Source: Firm-04 sp964392175 (GTDB taxonomy: Bacteria > Bacillota > Clostridia > Oscillospirales > Ruminococcaceae). Taken from it: a stretch of DNA of 52,148 bases. The stretch is from assembly GCA_964392175.1 (NCBI GenBank), contig CAYMOJ010000012.1:1-52148 (forward strand), read 5' to 3'. The position numbers and the translations under genes are program-made. The notes below the pieces were generated by a model. The model did no database searches, had not been told where the DNA came from, and worked only from the letters and a program-made list of their open reading frames with translations. Positions 17,010-25,717 of the stretch are shown here, in pieces. The stretch's first letter is position 1. Each line of letters opens with the position of its first letter.

Positions 17010-17161
17010 ATGCAGCAAGCCAAACGGCAAAAGGCAAAGATACCACTGCATAAAGCGGATGCGCTGTAAAAAGTACAACGCCATGTATAAACTGTGCGGA
17101 AACGGACAACAATATCTGCAAAGATCCGAATCACAGTTTTTAAATGGAAAGGCGTTGGCTT

Positions 17162-17908
17162 ATGAAGAAGAAACAATCAGCCGGCATGACCGGCAAAGGC
17201 TTTTATGTTGCGCTGTCGCTTTGCGTTGCAATGGTTGGTGCGGCGTGCTGGTATGCTTATTCGCAGACAAGCAACCCCCAGACCGACCCGAATTATGGGT
17301 ATCTTTCGCAGGCAGATGATTCTCCCGATAAGGTGACTACTACTACAACGGGTGCAACAACTACAACAACATCGTTTACCACACGGCAAACGGCACCTGT
17401 TACTACCGATGTTGCAGCGATTCTGCCACCGCGCAGTACCACTACAGTCACTACGACCACTGCGACGGTGACTACTACGGCATCGGTAGAGCAGCCTGTG
17501 ATGCCAGTGACCGGTACTGTCATTGTAGAGTTTTCTAACGGAGAATTGGTGAAATCCTCCACAACGGGCATCTGGCAGACGCATAACGGCGTGGATTTCT
17601 CGGCAGCAGTGGGCGATGCAGTGGTTGCTGTTGCAGATGGCACTGTGACTGCAATTGATCGCGATGTACTGTGGGGCGTATGTGTGACGGTACTGCACAA
17701 TGATGGCGTGACTTCTCGCTACTGCGGTTTGAACGAAGGCTTATCGGTCACGGCAGGTCAGATCGTGGAGCGCGGCGAGGAGCTAGGCACAGTGGGCAAT
17801 ACCAATGAATCCGAATCGGCAATGGAATCGCATCTGCATTTTGAAATGCGAAGCAACGAAGCCTATATTGATCCAATGGCTTGGCTACAGTTGGCTGCCA
17901 AACAGTAA
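17162..17908 (+). CDS. Membrane-anchored M23 (LytM) peptidase, SpoIIQ-like
   Basis: This 248-residue protein has one N-terminal membrane helix (about residues 12-33), so most of it lies outside the membrane. Residues about 50-118 form a Thr-rich linker. A LytM/M23 domain follows at about 120-240. It has the metal-ligand motifs THNGVDF (H and D) and SHLHFEM (HxH), so it should be catalytically competent as a cell-wall endopeptidase. The helix-plus-linker-plus-M23 plan and the glutamates just before HLHFE resemble SpoIIQ, the forespore partner of SpoIIIAH. Placement directly after spo0A fits that. An ordinary cell-separation hydrolase is the alternative. ATG 17162 is supported by AAAGGCG at 17149-17155. 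The 152-bp gap after spo0A shows no clear promoter. Confidence 0.82.
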   Translation: MKKKQSAGMTGKGFYVALSLCVAMVGAACWYAYSQTSNPQTDPNYGYLSQADDSPDKVTTTTTGATTTTTSFTTRQTAPVTTDVAAILPPRSTTTVTTTTATVTTTASVEQPVMPVTGTVIVEFSNGELVKSSTTGIWQTHNGVDFSAAVGDAVVAVADGTVTAIDRDVLWGVCVTVLHNDGVTSRYCGLNEGLSVTAGQIVERGEELGTVGNTNESESAMESHLHFEMRSNEAYIDPMAWLQLAAKQ

Positions 17909-17909
17909 G

Positions 17910-17950
17910 AAAGACCCGAGAAGTGTCGTTTCGAACTTCTCGGGTCTTTT
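17910..17950 (+). terminator. Bidirectional terminator between M23 gene and lipoprotein gene
   Basis: A 14-bp stem AAGACCCGAGAAGT (17911-17924) pairs with 17935-17948, with TTTT at the plus-strand end and a matching T-rich run (CTTTC) on the minus strand. It serves the two convergent genes. Confidence 0.85.
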
Positions 17951-17962
17951 GGTTGTGTTGGC

Positions 17963-18604
17963 TTAATCGTCCTTTGGTTCGGCATAGGGCTGTGTGAAAT
18001 GCTCCAGATCCGCTTCGGTAATAGCAAAGTGGATCGCGTCATTGCTGTAATATCGGTAGGGGAAGTAGGTCAACTGCAAGCCCTCAAAATCCGTTGGGAC
18101 GCGCATATACACATAGCCTGTGACAGTTTCATCGGGCTGGATGGGCGTATTAAAGCTTTGCAAGTCGCTGTCAATAGTGGTATAGTAGCGTCTGGCAAAG
18201 ATGGACGCGGCAAGATCAGCAACAATATCGGTTTGCTTTTCCTCACCGATGAATGCGCCAAAGTGGCTCAGCACGGTACAATCGAGCGTATCCGTGCTAA
18301 TATTGGTGATTTCCATTTCGGCAAGAAGTATCCTGCCGGTGTCGGAAGCGGAGTTATCCAACTCCACGACCTTGGTGATCTTTGCAGTGACCTTATCCTT
18401 GTAATTGGCCACTTCGCCGACTTTCGCCATCAGTACTTCACCCTCTTCATTAGGGTCTACGCGGCTTTCGGGTATGGTGGGGGAATAGATACTGTTTCCG
18501 GACTCTGTCTGCGAGCTGTTATCGTTACAGCCTGTCATGGCGGCGACACAAAGCATCACGCTGCAAAGCAATGCAGCGGTACGCTTACGAAAATGATTCT
18601 GCAT
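17963..18604 (-). CDS. Secreted lipoprotein, DUF4352-like
   Basis: This 213-residue lipoprotein has a positively charged N-terminus (NHFRKRT), a hydrophobic segment and a lipobox AMTGC, so it should be anchored to the outer face of the membrane. The mature protein starts with a Ser/Thr/Glu-rich spacer. It continues with a beta-rich domain (VGEVANYKDKVTAKITKVVEL, GRILLAEMEITNISTDTLD, VTGYVYMRVPTDFEGLQLTYFP). This is typical of DUF4352/immunoglobulin-like lipoproteins, which often sit next to stress or signalling genes and have no known enzymatic role. I chose ATG 18604, which is 9 nt after AGGAGG (complement of 18614-18619). The ATG at 18613 abuts that site and is unlikely. Confidence 0.75.
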   Translation of the reverse strand: MQNHFRKRTAALLCSVMLCVAAMTGCNDNSSQTESGNSIYSPTIPESRVDPNEEGEVLMAKVGEVANYKDKVTAKITKVVELDNSASDTGRILLAEMEITNISTDTLDCTVLSHFGAFIGEEKQTDIVADLAASIFARRYYTTIDSDLQSFNTPIQPDETVTGYVYMRVPTDFEGLQLTYFPYRYYSNDAIHFAITEADLEHFTQPYAEPKDD

Positions 18605-18655
18605 AGGTTGCATCCTCCTGAGATACCGTTTTCATAGCAATTGCGAGTGACAAAC

Positions 18656-18690
18656 GGAAGCGGCGGTAGCCGGACGCTTCCGCCGCTTCT
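18656..18690 (-). terminator. Terminator after the ferredoxin gene
   Basis: On the minus strand GAAGCGGCGG (complement of 18680-18689) pairs with CCGCCGCTTC (complement of 18657-18666), with a 13-nt loop, followed by CGTTTGT. The T tract is weak, so some read-through into the lipoprotein gene is likely; that gene shows no promoter of its own. Confidence 0.6.
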
Positions 18691-18712
18691 CCGTCAGTCT
18701 GTGTGCATTCGT

Positions 18713-18883
18713 TTAGCCCTGCTGGGGAGCCGAAACGGGGCATGCCTCAGCACAAGCACCGCATTCGATGCAAGCATCAGCATCGATTACATACTTGCTA
18801 TCGCCCTCAGTGATTGCCTCAACAGGGCAAGCACCTGCGCAGGCACCGCACTGGATGCAGTCGTCATTGATGATGTATGCCAT
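18713..18883 (-). CDS. 2[4Fe-4S] ferredoxin
   Basis: This is a 56-residue clostridial-type ferredoxin. Two cluster motifs are complete: CIQCGACAGACPVEA near residues 9-23 and CIECGACAEACPVSA near 38-52. Each gives CxxCxxCxxxCP and together they bind two [4Fe-4S] clusters. It shuttles electrons for enzymes such as pyruvate:ferredoxin oxidoreductase and hydrogenases in the cytoplasm. The start is ATG at 18883 with GGAGGT upstream. A longer frame extending to 19096 is not coding. It has its own promoter and terminator. Confidence 0.95.
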   Translation of the reverse strand: MAYIINDDCIQCGACAGACPVEAITEGDSKYVIDADACIECGACAEACPVSAPQQG

Positions 18884-18938
18884 TGGTTTGTACCTCCGAT
18901 TTGATATTCCGGCTGCTACGATTGCAACCGTTACTTCT

Positions 18939-18966
18939 ATTGTACCATAAATCTGAAAAAATGCAA
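18939..18966 (-). promoter_or_regulatory. Promoter of the ferredoxin gene
   Basis: On the minus strand TTGCAT (complement of 18961-18966) and TACAAT (complement of 18939-18944) are separated by 16 bp. Confidence 0.7.
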
Positions 18967-19171
18967 GCGTTTTTTGAAAAAAAGGTTTGGAAATCTCATT
19001 TTCTGCTTTCCGTAAATATGCTTTGTGGCAAAGTGTTGGTTTGTGCCATTCCATCTCTGGCGATATTTGGAGAATATTGCAAATTCTGCTTTGCATAATG
19101 CAAGAAATTGCAAGTTTTATTGGCTAGTATGGTGAAATTCTTTGAAATTATTGAAAAGACTTTCTTGCATC
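18967..19171. other. Intergenic region with TTGCAA-type repeats
   Basis: This AT-rich stretch lies between the divergent ferredoxin and transporter promoters and has no convincing gene. It contains a 13-bp inverted repeat TTGCATAATGCAA at 19091-19103, flanked by TTGCAA at 19077-19082 and at 19108-19113. These may be operator half-sites for the transporter operon. Confidence 0.4.
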
Positions 19172-19200
19172 TTGACAAATTCGGCAAGATTTGTTATAAT
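19172..19200 (+). promoter_or_regulatory. Perfect-consensus sigma-A promoter of the carbohydrate ABC operon
   Basis: TTGACA at 19172-19177 and TATAAT at 19195-19200 with the ideal 17-bp spacer. The transcript would have a leader of about 125 nt. That leader includes a hairpin GGGCA/TGCCC around 19221-19235 and a long-range GCGGCG/CGCCGC pairing (around 19272-19315). No known riboswitch was recognised. Confidence 0.9.
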
Positions 19201-19331
19201 GGTCTAATGTAGAAAAGTGTGGGCATATTGTGCCCATATGGCGCTGCCTGTGACGGTGGCGTTACAAAAACTGCGGCGAAAAAGAGACCAATGATTGTCC
19301 GTGACTGCGCCGCGGGAAAGGTGGAGATCCA

Positions 19332-22256
19332 GTGAAAAAAAAGGCAACAGCCCGATGGATGTCAGCGGTACTGACCTCTGTGCTGGCGGTGAATGCCGCT
19401 TTGCCCTTAGTTTGTGACGCGGCGGAAGCCACATCCGATACGGCAACCACAAACGATGACACGCTGTATGAGCTGTTCTATGAACAGGAAGTCAGCTACA
19501 GCGACTACTACGACGAGCATCTTGACAAGCCACGACCCGATACGGAGATTCTTGTGAACGGTGTGGACTTTGACACGACTGACGGTGGAAGTTTCTCCAA
19601 GGGCAGCTGCGGTGAGGACGACGAGAAAAGAGACGACGTTCTGTTGTGGGAGAGCGCAGAGGGCAGCGTCACTTATAAGATCCAAGTGCCACAGACAGGC
19701 GTGTACTCATTGCAAATGGTTTATTACGCCATGGCTTCTGCTTCCAATGAGGTAGAACTTGCAATGGAGATTGACGGGAAAACGCCGTTCGAGTCTGCAT
19801 CTCGAATTTGCCTCAACAAGGTGTTCGTGAATAAAAACGACATCGTCACCGATTCGCGTGGCAATCAGGTGCGACCTGCACAGGTGGAAAAGCCTACTTG
19901 GCAGACTGCGTTCATCTATGATGAGGACGGTCTGTTCAACGATCCCCTGGGCTTTTATCTGGAAGCGGGCGAACATACCATTACGCTGAAAGGTACCAAG
20001 GCGAATATTGCGATCCAAACCATGCGGTTCTGCCAGCCTGAGGGCACGGCGGAGTATCAGGCACCTACACAAGCGGAATTGGACAACACCCCCTCGACAC
20101 TTTACCGCATTGAGGGAGAGAATGCGGTGTACAAGTCCTCATCCACGCTGTATCCTGCCTATGATAACAACAGCTATACGGTTTCACCCTCTGACCCTGT
20201 AAAGATGGTCTACAATACCATCGGTGGTGCCAACTGGGATCAGGCGGGGCAGTTTATAACATGGGAGATTCCCGCGGATGCTTTGCAGGGCGATGGATGG
20301 TATAAGATCGGTATTAAGGCTTGCCAGGATGTTATGCGCGGATTCTATTCCAACCGCCGTGTACTGGTGGACGGTGAGCTGCTTAATAGCGATATGGGGC
20401 AGATTAAGTTCTATTATAGCACCGATTGGAAACTGACACCGATTACTACAGATGATGGCGATTATGTGTATGTCTATCTCACCGCAGGAGAGGCACACAC
20501 CATTACATTGGAAGCAATGCCCGGAGAGATCGGCGAATCTATGCGCCGCTTGGAGAGCGTGGTAGCCGACCTGAATGTCTGCTACAAGCAGATCCTAATG
20601 TTGACCGGCCCGAATCCTGATAAGTACAATGATTACTATGTGGAGGAAAGCATTCCTACACTGATGGACGATTTCAAACGCCTGTCACAGGAGCTGAAGG
20701 GCGCGCAGGCAGGTATCGAGGAATTGTCCGGTACACTGGGTTCTGAAGCGGCGGCGCTGCAAAGAATGTATGTCATTCTGGATAAGTGCATCGCGAAGCC
20801 AAGCCGTATTCCAAACTATGTTTCGCAGATTAAGGATAACATTTCTACCATTTCTACCTTTATCTGTGATTACCGTGACCAACCGCTGGAGATCGACTAT
20901 ATTGAGATCGCATCGGCTGACCGCGATTTTTCCTCTTTGAAATCCAATTTCTTTAAGCAGTTTGCCTTTCAATTCAAGGCCTTTATTGGTTCGTTTACCG
21001 AGGATTACACGACCCTTTCCGATGTGGATGCCGATGCCGATGACGTCATTGAAGTGTGGGTCAACCTTGGCCGTGACCAGGCACTGGTAGTCAAAGAACT
21101 GGTAGAGAATGGCTTTGCACAGGAGTACCCCGATATCCCGATCTCTGTTAACCTCGTGGTCGGTGGCGTGGTGGAAGCGACTCTTGCGGGCAAAGGCCCC
21201 GATGTGGCACTGTTTTTGGGTGGAGAGTTCCCCGTGAACCTTGCCTGCCGTGATCTGCTCGTGGATATTACGCAGTTTTCCGATTACAACGAGGTCATCC
21301 AATCCTATCACCCCGATTCCACATTGATGTATGCGTATAACGACGGCGTGTACGGTATGCCGTTGACCCAAAGCTGGACAATGCTATTCTACCGTACCGA
21401 TATTCTCACAGAGCTTGGTTACACTGCGTTGCCACGTACATGGGACGATCTCATTGATATGCTGCCCGGCTTGCAGCGAAACCATTTGGGCGTTGGTCTG
21501 ATCCTGCCCGCTACCAATGTGGCGGCTTCTACCGAATCCGGTCATACCTTTGCAACGCTGCTGCTGCAATCCGGTTTGAACTACTATAATGCGGAGCAAA
21601 CCCGTACGCAGTTTGATTCCGTTACTGCGATTCAGTGCTTTGAGAAATGGACGGATTTTTACAGCGAGTATAAGTTCAGCCAGACTTATGACCCATACAG
21701 CTATTTCCGTACCGGTCAGTATCCTATGGTCATCGCCAACTATAGCTTCTACAATCAGCTTTCCGTTGCCGCACCTGAGATCAAGGGTTTGTGGGATTTC
21801 ACCGTCATGCCCGGCACCCTGGATGAAAATGGTGAACTGAATCACGCTTCCAATTCCGGCGGAAGCGGTGCAGTCATTTTCAATAAGGTCAAGAATAAGG
21901 AAGACGCGTGGACGTTCGTGAAGTGGTTCTGTTCTGCCGATGTGCAAACGGAGTATGGTATGAATCTGGAGGGCTTGTTGGGGCAGATGGGTCGTTACGA
22001 GGCCGCCAATGTGGAGACGCTCAAGCAACTCAACTGGTCTTCCAATGAGCTGGATACTCTGTTGGCACAGTGGGAGGCGTTGGACGAGATTCCGATCCTG
22101 CCTTCTTCCTATGCGGTGACCCGTAATATCATGAACGCATTCCGTGAAACTGTAAATTCGAACGAGAATCCTCGCGATACTCTGATGTATTATAACGGCG
22201 ATATGAATGACGAGATTCTCCGTAAGCGAGAAAACCTTGGTCTGGATACCAACTGA
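19332..22256 (+). CDS. Very large ABC carbohydrate-binding protein with N-terminal beta-sandwich modules
   Basis: This 974-residue exported protein is about twice the usual size of a family 1 solute-binding protein. After a signal sequence (residues 1-32) come two beta-sandwich segments, about 90-235 and 255-415. These resemble carbohydrate-binding module folds (VTYKIQVPQTGVYSLQMVYYA, GWYKIGIKACQ, LTAGEAHTITLEAMP). A helical connector covers about 420-540. A family 1 binding protein follows at about 555-960 (GKGPDVALFLGGEF, YNDGVYGMPLTQSWTMLFYRTDIL, VIANYSFYNQ). The signal region has a cysteine in PLVCDAAEA, but this is a poor lipobox; anchoring may instead be by an uncleaved N-terminal helix. 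GTG start with AAAGGTGGAG at 19318-19327. It is the first gene of an eight-gene operon and presumably captures an oligosaccharide. Confidence 0.88.
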   Translation: MKKKATARWMSAVLTSVLAVNAALPLVCDAAEATSDTATTNDDTLYELFYEQEVSYSDYYDEHLDKPRPDTEILVNGVDFDTTDGGSFSKGSCGEDDEKRDDVLLWESAEGSVTYKIQVPQTGVYSLQMVYYAMASASNEVELAMEIDGKTPFESASRICLNKVFVNKNDIVTDSRGNQVRPAQVEKPTWQTAFIYDEDGLFNDPLGFYLEAGEHTITLKGTKANIAIQTMRFCQPEGTAEYQAPTQAELDNTPSTLYRIEGENAVYKSSSTLYPAYDNNSYTVSPSDPVKMVYNTIGGANWDQAGQFITWEIPADALQGDGWYKIGIKACQDVMRGFYSNRRVLVDGELLNSDMGQIKFYYSTDWKLTPITTDDGDYVYVYLTAGEAHTITLEAMPGEIGESMRRLESVVADLNVCYKQILMLTGPNPDKYNDYYVEESIPTLMDDFKRLSQELKGAQAGIEELSGTLGSEAAALQRMYVILDKCIAKPSRIPNYVSQIKDNISTISTFICDYRDQPLEIDYIEIASADRDFSSLKSNFFKQFAFQFKAFIGSFTEDYTTLSDVDADADDVIEVWVNLGRDQALVVKELVENGFAQEYPDIPISVNLVVGGVVEATLAGKGPDVALFLGGEFPVNLACRDLLVDITQFSDYNEVIQSYHPDSTLMYAYNDGVYGMPLTQSWTMLFYRTDILTELGYTALPRTWDDLIDMLPGLQRNHLGVGLILPATNVAASTESGHTFATLLLQSGLNYYNAEQTRTQFDSVTAIQCFEKWTDFYSEYKFSQTYDPYSYFRTGQYPMVIANYSFYNQLSVAAPEIKGLWDFTVMPGTLDENGELNHASNSGGSGAVIFNKVKNKEDAWTFVKWFCSADVQTEYGMNLEGLLGQMGRYEAANVETLKQLNWSSNELDTLLAQWEALDEIPILPSSYAVTRNIMNAFRETVNSNENPRDTLMYYNGDMNDEILRKRENLGLDTN

Positions 22257-22304
22257 CATTTTGAAAACTGAATGCGTAAAAACGCAGCAAAGGAGGGCTT
22301 CCGT

Positions 22305-23243
22305 TTGGAGAAGGAACAAATCGGCGTGAGAACCAAAGCGGAACAACGACGCTTAGTCTGGTTGCAGATGAAGCAAAGCAAAGAGGCATATCTGATGATG
22401 CTGCCCTTTATGCTTATGTTCCTGATTTTCACGATCATCCCTGTTATCATGTCGCTGCCCATCGGTCTGACCGATTTCGACATGGTCAAATATCCGCCGA
22501 CCTATGTAGGTCTCAGTAATTTCTATAATCTGTTCTTGAACGACAGCATTTTTGTAAAAGCGATACGCGTCACATTGGTGTTCGCCGTCTTTACCGGCCC
22601 TTTGAGCTATTTCCTCAGCTTTTTACTGGCATGGCTCATCAACGAACTGAATGCAACGCTCAAGGTTATTTTCACACTGATCTTCTATGCACCATCTATG
22701 GCTTCCGGTGTGTATGCCGTATGGCAGCTGATCTTCAGTGGCGACAGCTACGGCATCGCGAACTCCGCGCTGATGAATCTGGGCATTACCACCTCCGCGA
22801 TTCAGTGGCTGACCGATTCTGATTATATCCTGACGGTGGTCATCATTGTGCAGCTGTGGGTGAGCATGGGCGCGGGCTTCCTCGCTATGCGTGCAGGCTT
22901 CCAGAACATCGATCGTAGCCAGTATGAGGCGGGTGCCATTGAAGGCATCAAGAACCGTTGGCAGGAGCTGATCTACATCACCATTCCCGGTATGGGTCCC
23001 TCGCTGATGTTTGCTGCGGTTATGCAGATTGTTTCCGCCTTTACTGCGGATATCGTTGCAAGAAACCTCGTAGGCTTCCCCAGCACCGATTACGCTGCCC
23101 ATACCATTATGACCCACGCCTTCGACTACGGTTGGATCCGTTATGAGATGGGCTATGCTTCGGCAATCTGTATGGTGCTGTTCATTGTCATGTATGTGGC
23201 GAACAAGTTTATCAGCAGTTTGCTGGGCAAATACATGGATTAA
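22305..23243 (+). CDS. Carbohydrate ABC permease, MalF/UgpA type (pair 1)
   Basis: This is a 312-residue integral membrane protein with six predicted helices. The first is around LMMLPFMLMFLIFTIIPVIMS. The cytoplasmic EAA loop QYEAGAIEGIKNRWQELIYITIPG (around 217-240) contacts the ATPase. It would form half of the first translocation channel with the next gene product. The start is best placed at TTG 22305, 7 nt after AGGAGGG (22291-22297). The in-frame ATG at 22272 has no ribosome site and lies upstream of that site. Confidence 0.93.
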   Translation: MEKEQIGVRTKAEQRRLVWLQMKQSKEAYLMMLPFMLMFLIFTIIPVIMSLPIGLTDFDMVKYPPTYVGLSNFYNLFLNDSIFVKAIRVTLVFAVFTGPLSYFLSFLLAWLINELNATLKVIFTLIFYAPSMASGVYAVWQLIFSGDSYGIANSALMNLGITTSAIQWLTDSDYILTVVIIVQLWVSMGAGFLAMRAGFQNIDRSQYEAGAIEGIKNRWQELIYITIPGMGPSLMFAAVMQIVSAFTADIVARNLVGFPSTDYAAHTIMTHAFDYGWIRYEMGYASAICMVLFIVMYVANKFISSLLGKYMD

Positions 23244-23254
23244 GGAGGCCGATG

Positions 23255-24127
23255 ATGAAAGATCCGAAAAAGCTCAAAGCGTCAAATCGCAGAGCGGGAC
23301 GTAAAATCGGCGGCTCCATTGCCATTTTTGTCTTCCTGCTACTGCTGGGCACCTTCATGGCACTGCCCATTTGGCTGATGGTCGTTAACAGCATCAAGCC
23401 TGTGAATGAAATGTTTATCTTCCCACCGAAGTGGTATACCCTCAACCCAACACTGGATAACTTTAAGGATACCTACCGCGTACTGGGTGCCATGTGGGTG
23501 CCCTTCTCCCGCTATGTATTCAACTCCGTGTTTGTGACCGTGGCGGTTACCGTTTTGCAGTGTATCTTTGCTTCAATGGCTGCGTTCTGCTTGTCAAAGG
23601 TCAAATTCCCCGGCAACAAGCTAATCAACAATGTCATCGTTTTGGCACTGCTGTACAACAGTAATGTTATTTATCTGATGCAGTACATGGTGATGGCAGA
23701 ACTGAATATGATCAACACTTACTCAGCATTGATCCTCCCCGCGGTTGCGTCTTCTATGGGTCTGTATCTCATGCGTCAGAGCATGACCTCTATTCCCGAT
23801 GCCATGATCGAAGCAGCAAAAGTGGATGGCGCAAACCTGTTCACCATTTGTTGGCGGATCGTCATCCCCAACCAGAAGCCCGCTTTGATGACCATGGCGA
23901 TCTTCGCATTCCAGGGCGCATGGAATATTACGGGTGGCAGCCTTGTATACGATGAAGCACTCAAGACACTGCCTACCGTCATTCAGCAAGCAGCAAGTGC
24001 AGGTATTTCCCGGCAGGGCGTTACCATGGCGGCTGCGGTCATCCTCTTTGTGCCGCCGGTATTGTTCTTTATTCTCGCGCAGAGCCAGGTTATGGAAACT
24101 ATGGCGCATTCCGGTATTAAAGATTGA
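23255..24127 (+). CDS. Carbohydrate ABC permease, MalG/UgpE type (pair 1)
   Basis: This is a 290-residue membrane protein with six helices. The EAA loop AMIEAAKVDGANLFTICWRIVIP lies near residues 188-210. A typical MalG N-terminus (LPIWLMVVNSIKP...FPPKWYTLNPTLDNF) is present. It pairs with the preceding MalF-type protein. The ribosome site AAGGAGG (23242-23248) overlaps the previous stop codon. ATG 23255 gives better spacing than the adjacent ATG 23252. Confidence 0.93.
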   Translation: MKDPKKLKASNRRAGRKIGGSIAIFVFLLLLGTFMALPIWLMVVNSIKPVNEMFIFPPKWYTLNPTLDNFKDTYRVLGAMWVPFSRYVFNSVFVTVAVTVLQCIFASMAAFCLSKVKFPGNKLINNVIVLALLYNSNVIYLMQYMVMAELNMINTYSALILPAVASSMGLYLMRQSMTSIPDAMIEAAKVDGANLFTICWRIVIPNQKPALMTMAIFAFQGAWNITGGSLVYDEALKTLPTVIQQAASAGISRQGVTMAAAVILFVPPVLFFILAQSQVMETMAHSGIKD

Positions 24128-24163
24128 TTTCCGGCAAATTCATACAGAAAGGATGAGATATTT

Positions 24164-25702
24164 GTGAAGAAACACCTGTTACGGCAGATTGCAACTGCCG
24201 GTATCACCGCCGTTATGGTAGCATCGGCATTCACAACCACTGCCTTTGCAGATGAGCCATACGATGTGTACAACTATAACTATCTGGGCGAGGCTGTGCC
24301 CTCGCAGGCAGGGTATCTTGCCGAACGTGCTGTATCCGGTCTGGATCTGGGCACGACTGCATTGAAGTCCCCTTCGGATCTGTTTAAGGATGCCGACGAT
24401 AACTTTTATATCGTGGATTCAGGTAATAACCGTATTCTAAAGGTCAATTCTGCATTCGATGAGATCTTGCTGATTATGGATACCTTTACTATGCCGGACG
24501 GCTCTACCACGACATTGAAAAATCCCAAGGGTGTATATGTTTCACCTGATACGGGTCTGATTTACATCGCGGATAACGAGAATTCTCGCGCGTTGGTGGT
24601 GGATGCCGATCTGAAGGTGCAGCAAGTGATCACGAAGCCGACCTCCACTGTTTATGATCAGGCGTTGACCTTTTTACCGCAGAAAATCCTTTGCGATAAC
24701 GCGGGGAATGTGTATATCGTGCTGAATAACACCACAAAGGGTGCAGCCATGTTTAATCGCGATGGAGAGTTTCTCGGCTATTACGGTGCGAACTCTGTTG
24801 CTGCCACTGCAGAGGTCATCGCGAATCATTTCTGGAACGCCATTGCCTCTGAGGATGAGAAAAAACTTCGTGCCAGAAGTACCCCTACCGCGTTCGATAA
24901 TTTTGATATTGATGTAGAGAAGGGCTTTATTTACACCTCTACCTCTTCGGGCAGTACGGATACCGATATTGTGAAAAAGGTGAACCCCGAAGGCTATAAC
25001 CTGTTCGACTATATGTCCAATTATGTATGGGGCGACCTGTTCTCCACATGGTATAGCGGTACAAGTTATAAAACCAAGATCGTGGATATCGACATCGGTG
25101 ATGATGGCTCGATCAACTGTTTGGATGCAACCACGGGTCGTGTGTTCCAATATGATGAAGAAGTATCGCTGCTGTTCATCATGGGTACGATCGGCGAACA
25201 AGTCGGTGCGTTCTCTTCAGGTGGCGTGGTCGCCGTGGAAACCATGGGCGAGAATTGCGAATCGGTGCTGGTGCTGGATGCTACCAAGGGTACCGTGACG
25301 ATCTTTACACAGACTGTGTTTGGCAACATCGTTCACAATGCGACTGCATTGTATAACGACGGCTACTACGAAGAAGCACTGGAGCCGTGGCTGGAAGTGC
25401 TGAAGCGTGACGGTAACTACCGTAGTGCGTATTTGGGTATTGCCAGTGCGTACTTTAACATGGGCAGATATGAGGAATCCATGGAATACGCCAAAAAGGC
25501 AGACGCTTCCGCCAGGTACAATCGGGCGTTCGAACGCTGGCGTTCTGAGTTTTTGAAAGAGCATTTGACATTGTTCCTGATCGTGCTGGTGATACTGATC
25601 ATTGCATGGCAGGTCATAAAGCGGATACTGAAAAAACGGCGTGCGGCAGCACTTGCCACCGCTACGGCAGAGCCGATTCCGAAGGCTCCCGAAGAAGAAT
25701 AA
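24164..25702 (+). CDS. Exported NHL-propeller/TPR protein with C-terminal membrane anchor
   Basis: This is a 512-residue protein. A signal peptide covers 1-29 (cleavage near AFADEP). NHL-type beta-propeller blades run from about 60 to 385, shown by repeats such as PSDLFKDADDNFYIVDSGNNRILKV and PKGVYVSPDTGLIYIADNENSRALVV. A pair of TPR-like helices lies at about 395-455 (NATALYNDGYYEEALEPWLEVLKRDG, AYFNMGRYEESMEYAKKA). A membrane helix lies at about 465-487, with a short basic cytoplasmic tail. It therefore faces outward from the membrane. Such a protein is not a classical ABC component; it could dock the binding protein or polysaccharide near the permeases. GTG start with AGAAAGGATG upstream. 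Confidence 0.85.
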   Translation: MKKHLLRQIATAGITAVMVASAFTTTAFADEPYDVYNYNYLGEAVPSQAGYLAERAVSGLDLGTTALKSPSDLFKDADDNFYIVDSGNNRILKVNSAFDEILLIMDTFTMPDGSTTTLKNPKGVYVSPDTGLIYIADNENSRALVVDADLKVQQVITKPTSTVYDQALTFLPQKILCDNAGNVYIVLNNTTKGAAMFNRDGEFLGYYGANSVAATAEVIANHFWNAIASEDEKKLRARSTPTAFDNFDIDVEKGFIYTSTSSGSTDTDIVKKVNPEGYNLFDYMSNYVWGDLFSTWYSGTSYKTKIVDIDIGDDGSINCLDATTGRVFQYDEEVSLLFIMGTIGEQVGAFSSGGVVAVETMGENCESVLVLDATKGTVTIFTQTVFGNIVHNATALYNDGYYEEALEPWLEVLKRDGNYRSAYLGIASAYFNMGRYEESMEYAKKADASARYNRAFERWRSEFLKEHLTLFLIVLVILIIAWQVIKRILKKRRAAALATATAEPIPKAPEEE

Positions 25703-25717
25703 GGAGGTGCTTTCATC

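Noticed and set aside
17010..17069. A 19-codon frame right after spo0A
   Set aside because: No ribosome site or conserved feature visible. Too short to support.
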